The translations under genes were made by a program, and so were the position numbers. Under the pieces are notes generated by a model, which had not been told where the DNA came from, ran no database searches, and saw nothing but the letters and a program-made list of their open reading frames with translations. From Siphonodentalium dalli (taxonomy: Eukaryota > Mollusca > Scaphopoda > Gadilida > Siphonodentaliidae), in assembly GCA_032622095.1 (NCBI GenBank), contig CP136068.1, positions 119,523,509 to 119,587,508 on the forward strand: a stretch of 64,000 nucleotides of DNA. The letters run 5' to 3'. This document shows positions 33,540 to 45,393 of the stretch, piece by piece. Position 1 is the first letter of the stretch, and the number at the start of each line of letters is the position of its first letter.

Positions 33540-36105
33540 GTAAGAATTTGGGGTGGGGGGAGATACCTCGGCATTTCTTACCATAATAATATAAAAAAAA
33601 GTGAGGGAAAAAAAAATATGAGTGGGGGGGAGATACCCAGGGCGGGGGGAGATTCCCAGGGGGGAGATAAACTGTTACACCGGTGTAACACGTCATCTTC
33701 CCCCCCAGGATATCTTCCCCCGCGGGGGAAGATATCCTAGGTTATCTTCCCCCCCGGGGGGGAAGATGTCCTAGGATATCTTCCCCCCCACCCTGGATAT
33801 CTTCCCCCCATGTACAACTAAAAAATAATTTCACTCATATGATATCGTTTGGTTCTGAAATGGCCAGAAAAATGTTTTTGGAGATTAAAAAAAAAAATAT
33901 ATTAATTTTTTTTTTATTTAAAAAAAAAAAAGGTGACAAAATTAGTTTTTTCCACGAATTTGATTGTCTGTTCATGAAATGAACAGAATTTTTTTTTTTT
34001 TTAATTCAAATTTTTTCTTTTCTTTCAAACGTCCAGGCTTGGATATTCCACCCCCCCCCCCCACCCCGCACCTACATGACAAAAAAATCATCTTATGGTT
34101 TTATCGCTTATTTTGCTTTATATAGTAATTAAACAGCGAGAAATTAGCTTCTCCAAGAGAAAGTTGTTTGAGTGGGGGGGGGGGGGGGGGGGAGATGTCC
34201 AGGTCAGGATATCCACCCCCCCCCCCCCATCCAGCACCTACATGACAAATAAATCATTGTATGGATTTATTGCTTGTTTTGCTTTATATATTCATGAAAC
34301 AGCGAGAAATTAACTTCTTCTGAGAAAAAGTTTTTTGAGTCAGGGTTTGGGGGGGGGGGAAGATGTCCAGGTCAGGATATCTTCCCCCACCCAGCACCTA
34401 CATGACAAAAAAATAATCTTATGGTTTTATCGCTCGTTTTGCTTTATATAGTCATGAAACAGCGAGAAATTAACTTCTTCTGTCATGTAGGTGCTGGGGG
34501 GGGGGGGGGAGATATCCTGACCTGGACATTTCCCCCACCCCAAACCCTGACTCAAACAACTTGTTCTCAGAAGAAGTTAATTTCTCGCTGTTTCATGACT
34601 ATATAAAGCAAAACAAGCGATAAAACCATAAGATTATTTTTTTGTCATGTAGGTGCTGGGTGGGGGGGGGGAAGATATCCTGACCTGGACTTCTTCCCCC
34701 CACCCCAAACCCTGGCTCAAACAACTTGTTCTCAGAAGAAGTTAATTTCTCGCTGTTTCATGACTATATAAAGCAAAACGAGCGATAAAACCATAAGATT
34801 ATTTTTTTGTCATGTAGGTGCTGGGTGGGGGGGGGGGGGGAGATATCCTGACCTGGACATTTCCCCCCCCCCCAACCCAAACCCTGACTCAAACAACTTG
34901 TTCTCAGAAGAAGTTAATTTCTCGCTGTTTCATGACTATATAAAGCAAAACAAGCGATAAAACCATAAGATTATTTTTTTGTCATGTAGGTGCTGGGTGG
35001 GGGGGGGGAGATATCCTGACCTGGACATTTCCCCCCCCCCCACCCAAACCCTGACTCAAACAACTTGTTCTCAGAAGAAGTTAATTTCTCGCTGTTTCAT
35101 GACTATATAAAGCAAAACGAGCGATAAAACCATAAGATTATTTTTTTGTCATGTAGGTGCTGGGTGGGGGGGGGGGGGGAAGATATCCTGACCTGGACAT
35201 CTTCCCTCCCCACCCCAAACCCTGACTCAAACAACTTGTTCTCAGAAGAAGTTAATTTCTCGCTGTTTCATGACTATATAAAGCAAAACGAGCGATAAAA
35301 CCATAAGATTATTTTTTTGTCATGTAGGTGCTGGGTGGGGGGGGGGGAGATATCCTGACCTGGACATCTTCCCCCCCACCCCAAACCCTGACTCAAACAA
35401 CTTGTTCTCAGAAGAAGTTAATTTCTCGCTGTTTCATGACTATATAAATAAAAAACGAGCGATAAAACCATAAGATTATTTTTTTGTCATGTAGGTGCTG
35501 GGTGGGGGGGGGGAAGATATCCTGACCTGGACATCTTCCCCCCCCCCACCCCAAACCCTGACTCAACAACTTGTTCTCAGAAGAACTTAATTTCTCGCTG
35601 TTTCTTGACTATATAAAGCAAAACGAGCGATAAAACCATAAGATTATTTTTTTGTCATGTAGGTGCTGGGTGGGGGGGGGGGGAGATATCCTGACCTGGA
35701 CATCTTCCCCCCACCCCAAACCCTGACTCATGAATATATAAAGCAAAATAAGCGATAAAACCATAAGATGATTTTTTTGTCATGTAGGTGCTGGGTGGGG
35801 GGGGGGGTGGTGGAATATCCAAGCCTGGACATTTGAAAGAAAAAAAAAAAGACAATCAAATTCGTGAAAACAATAATTTTGTCACTTTTTTTTTTTAAAT
35901 AAAAAAAAACAAAAAAACATTTTAATCTCAAAAAAAAAAAATCTGGCCATTTCAGAACCAAACGATATCAAATGAGTGAAATTATTTTTTAGTCGTACAT
36001 GGGGGGGAAGATATCCAGGGTGGGGGGGAAGATATCCTAGGATATCTTCCCCCCCGGGGGGGAAGATATCCAGGGGGGGAAGATATCCTGTTACACCGGT
36101 ACCAT
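33540..36105. repeat. Large foldback structure with poly(G)/poly(C) tandem units
   Basis: A ~170-bp unit ('gtcatgtaggtgctgggtgg', a G run of 8-18, 'agatatcctgacctggac', a C run, 'aaccctgactcaaacaactt', 'gttaatttctcgctgtttca') is repeated about eight times at 34485-35800. Inverted units are at 34025-34485. The outer flanks are inverted too: 33835-33995 against 35840-36000, and 'ctgttacaccggt' near 33671 and 36087 at the edges. ORFs here are repeat artefacts. Confidence 0.95.
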
Positions 36106-36359
36106 GTATTATGTAGAATACTCAAATGTGATTATGTGACTAGATCATGTGACTATATATTATGAAAATGAATGTTAATAAAAACTTTGGCACTCTGCCT
36201 ATATATCCCTTGAAATGTGATTATGTTGACACATTTCTTGATTAATGACACTTATATGATAAATTCAAATAGTATCGTTATCTCATTATGCACTGTTCTA
36301 TTCAAATATCGCGCAATAAATTATGATAATGCAGGATAATCAGCTATTTGGTTGCTCAA

Positions 36360-36560
36360 TTGATAATTTTCTCAAATTTAGGGGGGGTGGGTGTCCAAAA
36401 CTGACCGGAAAAAACTTCCTGAAACGGAAAAAAAGGGTGGGTGTCCAAAATTGCCTGGAAAAAAAGGCCGGAAACGGAAGAAATTGGGTGGGTGGGTCCC
36501 ACGAGGCCGGACAAAATTAAAATGATCATACTTGCCGGGAAATTTTTTCCGACCCCCCCC
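36360..36560. repeat. Short degenerate ~50-bp tandem 'gggtgggtgtccaaaa'
   Basis: Three units with 'gggtgggtgtccaaaactga', 'gggtgggtgtccaaaattgc' and 'gggtgggtgggtcccac', embedded at the edge of an R3 copy. Confidence 0.7.
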
Positions 36561-36564
36561 CTGG

Positions 36565-37420
36565 TTCCTCGGTAATAATTATATACCGATATTGAAGGAT
36601 ATTCCACAGTAAGTGCAGGTTTCTGCTCGAGATTGCATGCATAAACTATGTCAAATTGCCAAGTATGATTTGTATCCCTTACAGTCGTGAAATGTCTTCC
36701 AGGTACCATGGCCCCTACTGTGAAATATATTATTAATGAACATGTACATCAACAAAGAAATATATTCCCTGCTTTGTTTGTTGAATGCTATGAAGTTCCC
36801 CGTCAGAACATAAAAAGATCCCATATTTTAAACGGGAAAATTGTTTAAATTGTTTATCCATGTGACATATGAAAAGTATTGAAAATATGAGCAATCTAAT
36901 ATTCTAAAAAAAATAAGATAAAAGTCTTTTAAAATAGCAAAACAACGGAACATCTCTGGTCTGTACTGTTAACATCGTCTCAAACAACAAATGATGAACT
37001 CACGGCAGCGACAAATTGATACTGTCATTATGATCTCTATGTGCGTAGCCAGAGTAGAAATTAACGACATGGTATAATAGTTGTCGACCATCCTATATTA
37101 TATTAGAGAGTGAAATATATTTAGCACATGCTTTGGAAAAACACAATCGTACAATATATAGTCTTGAAAGGCAAAGGCATATCAACATAATTAGTTATTA
37201 TTATATTATTATGTTCCTGTCTAAACCCCCTTGTAATATAGTTGCAATTTTAAAATAACCACCAAATTATTGTCGACATGCAGGAACCATTGTTCTCACA
37301 GGGACAAATAAGTTATAACAGAAAAATTATAACGATGCTGGAAAAGCTTGCGGGGACAACACGTCATATCAAAATGGCGGCCACTCCGGTCGAGATTGGC
37401 AGGTCGATTATGGTACCTGC
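36565..37420 (-). repeat. Interspersed repeat family R3, part 1, copy 2
   Basis: Reverse complement of 17005-17640. Ends at 'aaaatggcggccactccggtcgagattggcaggtcg' (given in two parts: 'aaaatggcggcc' and 'gagattggcaggtcg'). Confidence 0.85.
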
Positions 37421-37662
37421 TAGGGAAATTTCAGTCTATCAGCAAACTGCGAATATCTGATAGTATTTAGTAAATCAGTCAATATTTTAAGCCAAGTTCT
37501 GTTCGTATGTCTACGGAAAGCAGACACCACTTTCTTGAGGAAAAAACACAATCTTATATTCACTGTCACCGTTTCACACACATCCCAGTTGAACTGTACA
37601 TATGAGCCATTCGCCCTTTAATACAAAAATGAACATTTGAAACTCAAAGTTCAGTTTTACGA
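37421..37662. other. No recognised feature
   Basis: Nothing supported between R3 and the next inverted repeat. Confidence 0.4.
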
Positions 37663-37846
37663 ATATTACCTCGATTCATGGCTCGAGGCCTTTACATTTA
37701 TTTTGCTTCCTTGATTGTGATGAATTACCTTGTATGCCTGGCGAGTTTATTCATGCCAGAAGGGAGATTTATTGGTCTCGGGAAATTCATCACAATCCCC
37801 CAACGTCAAGGAAGTAAAACAAATATAATGCCCCGAGCGGTAATAT
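37663..37846. repeat. MITE-like inverted repeat, ~66-bp arms
   Basis: The left arm (attacctcg... ttgcttccttg) and right arm (caaggaagtaaaac... cggtaat) are reverse complements around a ~50-bp spacer. Confidence 0.85.
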
Positions 37847-37969
37847 CTCTGTCCAAAATATTATGAAGGAAGTTATGGCATAAAACTAGATATAAGACTC
37901 ACTCAACAATTACACCATTTCATATCTCACATATCAGTTATCTATATACCACATGCATGGTTTCCAATA

Positions 37970-38560
37970 GTAATGAGGACAAAAATGGTACCCGGAAGAA
38001 ATTCCACGACTGTAAGGGATGCAAATCAGACTTGGAAATTTGACATATTTCATGCTTGCAATCTCGAGCTGGGACCTATAATTACTGTGGAATATCTTTC
38101 AATATTGGTAAATAATTATTACCGAGGAACAGGTATTATTCAAGAAATATATAAAAGCTGCAATGTTTGTGTCAATGTTATAAACTTTTCTGACAGGACA
38201 CGAACACGTTCCCATTATTTGAAGTGGTGGATTATGATCTCTATACGGACATAATCAGAGTAGAGATTCATGAAATGCATTTTACCAACACTGTGGGGCG
38301 GGGCGGGGCGTGGTGAATATGGGTGTGTTGGGGCCGGAAAAATGGGTGATGAAATGTTTTTCCTACACTGAAATTTACTCACGTCCTTTATTAATCTTAT
38401 ATAGACTCACATATATATATCATTTAGAACACATTTAACTCCATGTGGGCCGGTGTTTATATATGGTCTGAGGTTCCAATATATAGCGGTATAAATGCAA
38501 GCATTATGCCAAACATAACTCGATGTTGCCAAGTTTGTGCTTGCATTATCACTTGATAAA
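37970..38560 (+). repeat. R3 part 2, partial copy
   Basis: Direct-orientation relative of 18207-18640, with 'ggcggggcgggg' expansion at 38296-38310. Confidence 0.8.
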
Positions 38561-39100
38561 GTGCGTTTGCCTATACATACATGTTTGTGTTATTTCGTTA
38601 GTGTACTAGCTGCCACTGTTAACAACATGGGCTAACCGTTATACATGACTAAAGCAATATTATGTCGGCATTATGGTGTCTAAGTATGTTGTTGTCAGTC
38701 ATTGGACTCAATGATTACACACAACAAATATTATATTTTATACCCCACTTATAATAGTAAGTTTACAGTTACGCCATGTGCGGTGCTCCTGGCAATGGGT
38801 CCAACCTGTTTCGGGGTTAATTGGAGATTTCACCTCATTAAAGCTCGATATCGTTGTCAACATTCGTGGGAAGATTGTCGGCCAGATCGAAAATTCAAAC
38901 ATGAGTTAGAATGAGTGAAGGTTTTATTGAGTAAGTTATACGTGGCGGAGAAAGATGGGGTCAAATTGATATATCTATATTCAATAGATATCTAGGTTAC
39001 CTAACTTGTTCTTATATATTTTAACTGGCGATATAAATTTTTTAATTAATAATAAAGGCATGGCCTGACATCAGTTATCATTGTCATGGAACCTCATTGG
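38561..39100. other. No recognised feature
   Basis: AT-rich, short ORFs only. Confidence 0.4.
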
Positions 39101-39433
39101 CATAATATGGCTGAATGGGTAACTCTCACAAAAAAAGTGCCGAAGGGTACACGGGTTTTGAAATTGTGCTGAAGAGTACACATGTTTTTAACTCTCGTTC
39201 TAAATGACGTTTAGTTTTCGTGACTGTCATGAGTTCTGTAATTAATTGTTATGTTCCAATGAACATTAAAATCAACTGAAAACAAATATGATGGCCGCAG
39301 ACTTTCAGAAACACAGTTTAATAAACGGTATTAGTGCTGACCAGAAACCATGTGTACCCGTGTGTGCCCTTCAGCACATTTACAAACCCTGTGTATCTTT
39401 TTTGGTGAGAGTAACCCCTTCAGCCATAATATG
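39101..39433. repeat. MITE-like element with ~90-bp imperfect terminal inverted repeats
   Basis: Left 'cataatatggctgaatgggt' against right 'cagccataatatgg' preceded by 'gtgagagtaacccctt'. The arms also contain 'tgtgctgaagagtacacatg' / 'gtgcccttcagcacat'. Confidence 0.85.
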
Positions 39434-39489
39434 GCTTTAGCCCTGTAAAACTATTAGCCCCGTGTGAGCGACAGGCGTACTATAGCCAC

Positions 39490-40195
39490 ACGGAGTAATT
39501 ATAATTATAATGCAAAATGTAAACATGGGGTTTAATCCATGTAGTACCAACTCGTCCTTCCAAACATCAAACCATAGTTTCTAGCCGCCTACTGACAGGC
39601 CCTGGACCTCCAATCAGTCACCACATTGCTACACAATATACACACATATATACAATATTAGTTCACACACAAGGAATGGATCTGATGTGAGTTCCAATGG
39701 CAATTTCGAGTTATATTTGTCATAATGCTTGCATTTGTACCGCTATTAGATCCTCACGCCATATATAGACCTCCAACGTGCAGTTAAATATGCTCTAAAT
39801 AATAAATAATCATATATATATATAAGAGTCTATATACCATTAATAAAGGACATGCATCATGAGTAAATTTCAGCGTAGGAACCAAATTGCACTACTCACC
39901 TTTTCCGGCACCGACACACCCACCCACGCTCCCGCCTTGTGACTGGAAAAAAAATATGCAGACCCCCCCCCTGCCAGGGAGGTTATATATATTTGGCTAG
40001 ATCATTGCATGGCATGAATATCTACTCTGACTACGTCCGTATATACAGAGATCATAATTCACCAGTTCAAATCATGTTCTGACAGGGAAGTTTATAACAT
40101 TGATAAAACATTGCAGCTATAATATATTTCTTAGGTAATAACTGTTCCTCGGTAATAATAATGTACCGGTATTCCACAGCAAGTGTAGGTCCACA
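39490..40195 (-). repeat. R3 part 2, inverted copy
   Basis: Reverse complement of 18207-18835 across ~650 bp. Confidence 0.92.
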
Positions 40196-40640
40196 CGACA
40201 CGCGACTTGCTGTCAACCACACCTCAAATCATACAATGTATCGATCTACTACACCTTGGCAATGACAGTTTAAAGCATAATTTATTTTACTCTCGAATGC
40301 GCGAAATGCAAGCGTTATCGACCTCACTGTCACCTGATATTAGTGTTTTCTTGAAAGCTCTTCCCATTGAAATGCCGGATGGCCTGGAAACTCACAACTT
40401 ACTCCACCGATGCAGTTATTTGCGGCGTTCATGCAGATCACTCTCCTTATGAAATAATTGGTTCCAACTGGCTGGCGACCGTATAATTGAATTATCTCCC
40501 TTTCGACCGTAAGCCCATGTTGTGTTATCGTTCTTCGTACTCAGGTAGAGTGATCGATCTTTCACCTGGATATGCACGCCAAACACGAATACTATTATTA
40601 TTGTAACCGATTGGCGATAAGTCTGGGACTGTATGTCCAC
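40196..40640. other. Unassigned sequence with an 81-codon ORF
   Basis: A plus ORF (40207-40452) encodes a Leu/Ser/Arg-rich peptide without recognisable motifs or splice sites that I trust. I do not call it a gene. Confidence 0.3.
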
Positions 40641-40732
40641 GTAAATTACGGTTGTGTTGTGATCAAATTGGAAGTCAACTGGTTATATAACCAGTGGACT
40701 TCCAATTTGATCACAATACAACCGTAATTTAC
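40641..40732. repeat. 92-bp near-perfect palindrome
   Basis: 'gtaaattacggttgtgttgt' and 'acaatacaaccgtaatttac' form the ends; centre 'ggttatataacc'. MITE-sized, no coding capacity. Confidence 0.93.
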
Positions 40733-40976
40733 ATAATATATTTACGTAATATATTTACACACGGATGTCCGTCATTTACTATACATTGTAAGATCACATC
40801 TGATCATTCTCATCCATAAACGCTCGCAAAATCTGTACTGATATTGGTAGAATTAATTCACACGACAATATTGGTATCTTAGGTCACCGTTTTATATATT
40901 GAACTTACAAACAAACACATAAGTATTGCAGTGTATATAAATTTGTTTTCAGAACTGTTTATGTTTTTCTACTTTC

Positions 40977-41667
40977 ATGTGTGTATATCTCTATACCATG
41001 CTTATCATTATTACCTTTATTCTTACATTCATCGCCATACCCTCCATATCCCTACCTCTTTATGATTACTCACACAATCCCCGGCTATTGACTCAGGCCT
41101 CAAACCGACGAACCGATGACAGGAACGAACTGCCTACCCGCTTAAAATATACTAAGATAGACACCGATGATCCTGGCTGACTCGCACCGTTCACGGGTAG
41201 GCATGTTCTATACTCGCGCGCGTTATGCTAAGCGAAAACATAGATGCGACCCATTGATATCGGAATTACTCATCTTTTACATTGGATTAAAACTAAAGGG
41301 CGCTGGTAAAAATGAAATACTACTGGCCTTACTCATGCTGTTTATGGTGAGATACAACGACAAAATTGAAATTTCAACTACATCTATGCAAACGCGAAAA
41401 AACGTCCGACACAATCTTTTGGTCAATACCCATCTTCTCATCAATTCTGGTGATATTAAACCAAACCCTGGTCCCACCAATAATGGTCAACTGTCACTAT
41501 TCCATTTGAACGTACAAAGTTTCCTCCCTAAAATCGACATACTTGCCACCGAAATACAAAATTACGATATACATGTATGCGGTTTTACGGAATCTTGGTT
41601 GAGCGATAAAACGGACCAGCATGATTTACTAATACACGGATTTCACGAACCCGAGCGAGCTGACTGA
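40977..41667 (+). pseudogene. LINE-1 N-terminus: hydrophobic leader, 2A-like NPGP, start of endonuclease
   Basis: The frame from 40977 begins with a signal-like hydrophobic stretch (TMLIIITFILTFIAI). A shift near 41170 leads into a second frame with a further hydrophobic run (LLALLMLFMV), then INSGDIKPNPGP at 41440-41475. Viral and LINE 2A sequences end D-V/I-E-x-N-P-G-P; here the Glu is Lys. 2A makes the ribosome release the peptide between Gly and Pro. The endonuclease begins with LSLFHLNVQSF and TESWL. A TGA at 41665, probably a CpG change in an Arg codon, stops the frame. Confidence 0.7.
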
Positions 41668-42087
41668 GTAGGAACGGACACTGTAGGTGGGGGCGTGATC
41701 GCTTATATCAAAAACGATTTAGCCTATACACGCAGAAAATATATTGAGAAACCTGGTTTAGAAAGCATTTGGCTTGAAGTTATATTACCGAGAGAAAGAG
41801 TGTTGATTGGTTTTTTTTACCGCCCCCCAAAAGTGAATTGCTGGCACAACATATTAGAAAACATCGGTGACGCCATAAATTCGTATCCCACACACAAACT
41901 AATTGTCTCTGGAGACTTTAATGAAAAGAAAGTACAAACGATAGTCGCAGAATGTAATCTGAAACAAGTTATTCACGACTCCACAAACTTCACAGAATAC
42001 CCTGAAACCATAATAGATCTAATATTCATACATGATCTATGTGAACTGAAAGGATCTGGTACCCTGGATCCTTTTTTTCCGATCTAG
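41668..42087 (+). pseudogene. LINE-1 APE endonuclease, second part
   Basis: Continues in the same frame after the stop: GGGVIAYIK, GFFYRPP (the Y-R-P-P signature), SGDFNEKK (the G-D-F-N motif) and TIIDLIF. The expected S-D-H motif is lost at a frameshift around 42085. This domain nicks target DNA to prime reverse transcription. Confidence 0.85.
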
Positions 42088-42170
42088 TCCGCTATCACGT
42101 ACCGGTATATGCCACGATAGAAATCGAGGACAAACAGAAAGGAGGCAAATCTTTTAATCGTCTTATTTAC

Positions 42171-42790
42171 ATGTATGATGAGGCAAATTTTTTTTCCTTA
42201 AACAATGAAATTCGTTCATGTGACTGGAACCGAATAATTGACAACCTGGGAACTGGTGAAATCTGCTCAACATTCACATCATATGTGAATAATCTTATCG
42301 TCAAATATGTACCCAGCAAAATTGTCAAATGCCGCCAGAACGAGCCTGAATGGATGACACCGAGAGTATCTCATTAGACAACGGAAAAGTGTACACAAAA
42401 CTGCAAAAGCTAGGAACACCCCAGCCATGTGGCAAAAATATCGGACAATCCACAATGAAGTAATTACTGAAGTACGAAACTCAAAGAAAATTCATATAAA
42501 AAAAATGGAATCAATCCTTCAAGATCCAGAAACTGGCGACTCAAAATGGTGGAAGATTTTCAACAAACTGTCCCGCAAAAAAGTAAACTCGGTCCCGCCC
42601 CTCTCGAGGAATGGAATAGTTTCTTCCTCAGATTACGAGAAAGCAACTGTACTAAATGATTATTTTTGCAATATTGCCTCATTGAACATGACCTACGAAC
42701 TGCCAGACCCGCCTGTCGACGAGACAAACACCCCCATGCTAAATAATATCCTAATTAGTGAAATTGACGTTTTAATGCCCTGAAAGTAAT
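42171..42790 (+). pseudogene. LINE-1 linker between endonuclease and RT
   Basis: Two pieces (42171-42377, 42427-42783) encode the LINE connector: EPEWMTPRV, WQKYRTIHNEV, SKWWKIFNKL and FCNIASLN. A stop and shift separate them. The sequence then runs to KVI-like codons where the foreign insertion starts. Confidence 0.75.
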
Positions 42791-43512
42791 AAAAGCCTTC
42801 ATGTAACAGTTTGAACCATTTAATGCAAATCATGAGAAGTGATTAATGAGCTTACCCGCTCCCTGAAGCTATATCAGATATCGCATCATTAATCAACTGA
42901 CCAACAGCATATGCCACATGTGTGAATTGATTGGTAACAAGCCGGATTAAACTGGTTATGTCTATTTCACAGGTCCAATATAAATTCCTGAAATAAACTT
43001 TGATATTCACACGTAAAGTGTCCGCCATAGAAAGCGCTGTTTTAAAGACAGGTCAAGCACCTCTAGGTTGCATATAATATGCAAATGCAGAATAATTCTG
43101 CATCGAAAATGAAAAAAATAGGCATTAACTATGCTGGTTCAAATCGACTGCTCTAATAAAAATAAACACCACAATGGAATCACTAAAATTCCGTGCTCAG
43201 GTATGCTAATTAAAGTGGCATATAATACGCTGAGATATAAAATTATCACACACTGGGTACTACCACAGTAATGGCACTACCGGCCTCAACAAATTAGGCC
43301 AATCACATTTAAAATAGGCATATATTATGCCAAGATATTTAACACGCGTTTCCTGATGAGATTCCGCGTTATCGCAAGTATACTATAGTGAAAAAGTGAA
43401 TCGAAACATGCTCAATTTAAAATATGACCATCCGGGCAATGTAGGAACATGGGACACAGACCACTGATCTGTTGGTGATTGTTGAGTATATTTCACAATC
43501 AAAAATTCAAAA
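42791..43512. mobile_element. ~720-bp insertion inside LINE-1, unclassified
   Basis: The LINE reading stops at 'aaagcct' (42791) and resumes at 'cgacaaagcctctg' (43511). The AAAGCCT on both sides may be a 7-bp target duplication, or reflect microhomology. The insert is AT-rich, has 'gcatataatatgcaaatgca' and similar phrases repeated loosely ('ggcatataatacgc', 'ggcatatattatgcc'), and shows no terminal inverted repeats and no protein. Confidence 0.6.
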
Positions 43513-43589
43513 CGACAAAGCCTCTGAACCCGGGCAAATAAGCCCGCGTATTCTGAAGAATTGTCTCAGTACCCCCCCTTTCTATAATA

Positions 43590-44700
43590 TACAATCGTTT
43601 TCATAAAGAAGGATATGTCCCAACTGAATGGAAACGAGCAAATGTAGTCCCATTCCATAAAAAAAGGGGACCGCAGTAATCCAGAAAACTACTGACCAAT
43701 CTCCTTATTAGGAGTTTTTGGAAAGGTTTTTGAGAAGTGTGTTGCAAAGCATTTAATGTCATATCTCCAGTCAAATAATATCATAACAGAACGACAGTCG
43801 GGATTTGTGCCATCAGATTCAACATCATATCAGTTATGCGACATATACCAGAAAAAAAACTTTCATCCATCCATCCCGAACACCCGGGCGGGTGCCCAGG
43901 CTTTCCGGACTTTGAGAATATCACTTGGCGAAATCACTAAATGATGAATGCGACGCCCACCTACTATTCTTCGACATCAGCAAGGTATTTGACAAAGTGT
44001 GGCACGATGGCTTATAATATAAGCTATGCGCATTGGGTTTCCGCGACAACCTTTTAAAGTGGTTCCGATCGTACCTCCGTGGACGACACCAACATGTAGT
44101 TATGGGATCCGAAGCCTCAAACTGTGGAACCATTACAGCTGGAGTTCCACAAGGCTCTGTACTAGGCCCTATCCTATTCCTTGTTTTTATTAACGACATT
44201 GTTAACGACATATCATGTAATATCCGCCTCTTCGCTGGCGATACATCTATATCTCTTTCGATAGAAGATCCGACTGTTTGAGCACTAAGATTACAACAGG
44301 ATGTCAAATGACTTGAATCCTGATCAAACAAATGGCTCGTAAAATTTAATGTCTTCAAAACTGAAGCGTTAACTTGCACTAGGAAGATAAATCTAATCAA
44401 CCACCCAACCCTTTATATGAATAATGAACCCATCACGGAAGTAAAACTTCATACACATCTTGGGGTCGTTTTAAGTAGCGACGGAAAATGGAAGCCACAC
44501 ATAGATAATGTATTAAGCTCGGCATGGAAAAGAATAGCCCTTATCAGAAAACATCGTTTCTCGTTGGATAGAGCATCATTAGATAGATGCTACTTTACCC
44601 TGGTACGCACTGTATTAGAATACGCTTGTGTTGTCTGGGATGGTTGCACCAAAGAAGAAAGCGATGAGATAAAAAAGTACAATATGAAGCAGCTCGTATA
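43590..44700 (+). pseudogene. LINE-1 reverse transcriptase, with a changed catalytic box
   Basis: Pieces in several frames give the RT order: EWKRANVVPFHK, ERQSGFVPSDST, ISKVFDKVWHD (the D motif), GVPQGSVLGPILF, then FAGDTSISL at 44231-44257. The catalytic Y/F-A-D-D has Gly for the first Asp, so this RT would be inactive. THLGVVLSSD and LEYACVVWDG follow. About 60 bp at 43850-43918 do not fit and look like a small local insertion. Confidence 0.9.
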
Positions 44701-45393
44701 GCAACAGGTGCAACCCGATCTGCCAGTAACAAATCTCTCCTCGCTGAAACCGGATGGGAACACCTCTTCGTACGGCGGAAATGTTTAAAGCTCCGTCTCT
44801 TTTACAAAATGATGTCCGGCCAAGCCCCTCGTTATCTGCGAAATCTAATACCCCGAACAAACATTGAAATAGCAAATGTTAACACCCGCCGACAGGCTAA
44901 TTCCATGAGAGCCCCAAAGTTCGATTCCACTTCCTTCAAAAAATCTTTCATCCCCTCAACAACAGACCTCTGGAATAAACTCGACCCGAACGCAACAAGT
45001 TACGAGTCCCTTGCATCATTCACAAAGTCCTCAAACTGTACTAGCGAGGGAGTACCCCGACATTACTATGAAGCTATTACCAGAAAAACACAAATTAACC
45101 ACACCCGCCTCAGACTCAACTGCAGTGATTTAAATTATCACAAATACACAAGTTTCATCGCCGATCACCCATATTGTTTATGCGGACAATTAGAGGACAA
45201 CGACCATTACCTAATGAATTGCGATAGATATACACCTGAAAGAAACTCACTTCTCCAGTCACTAGATGATATATGCAACCTGACAACACATAAACTTCTG
45301 TATGGATGCCCCGAATTAACACCCAAAACCAACGCAAAATTTTTCAGAGAAGTACAGAAATACATCTCCAGGACAAAGCGTTTCGCCAACTAA
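44701..45393 (+). pseudogene. LINE-1 C-terminal region with Cys/His cluster
   Basis: An open frame (44809-45393) reading QAPRYLRNLIP, TTDLWNKLD, HTRLRLNCSDLN, then CLCGQLEDNDHYLMNC (C-x-C-x8-H-x4-C), the usual LINE C-terminal zinc cluster, probably RNA-binding. Confidence 0.8.

Noticed and set aside
33540-36110. Proline- or glycine-rich ORFs
   Set aside because: They are translations of poly(C)/poly(G) tracts.
36356-38254. Similar peptides from 36356-36709 and 37973-38254 (both with TTVRDxN)
   Set aside because: Both lie in copies of the R3 repeat, so the likeness reflects shared repeat DNA; no domain.
40207-40452. 81-codon ORF as an exon
   Set aside because: No recognisable motif and no trustworthy splice sites.
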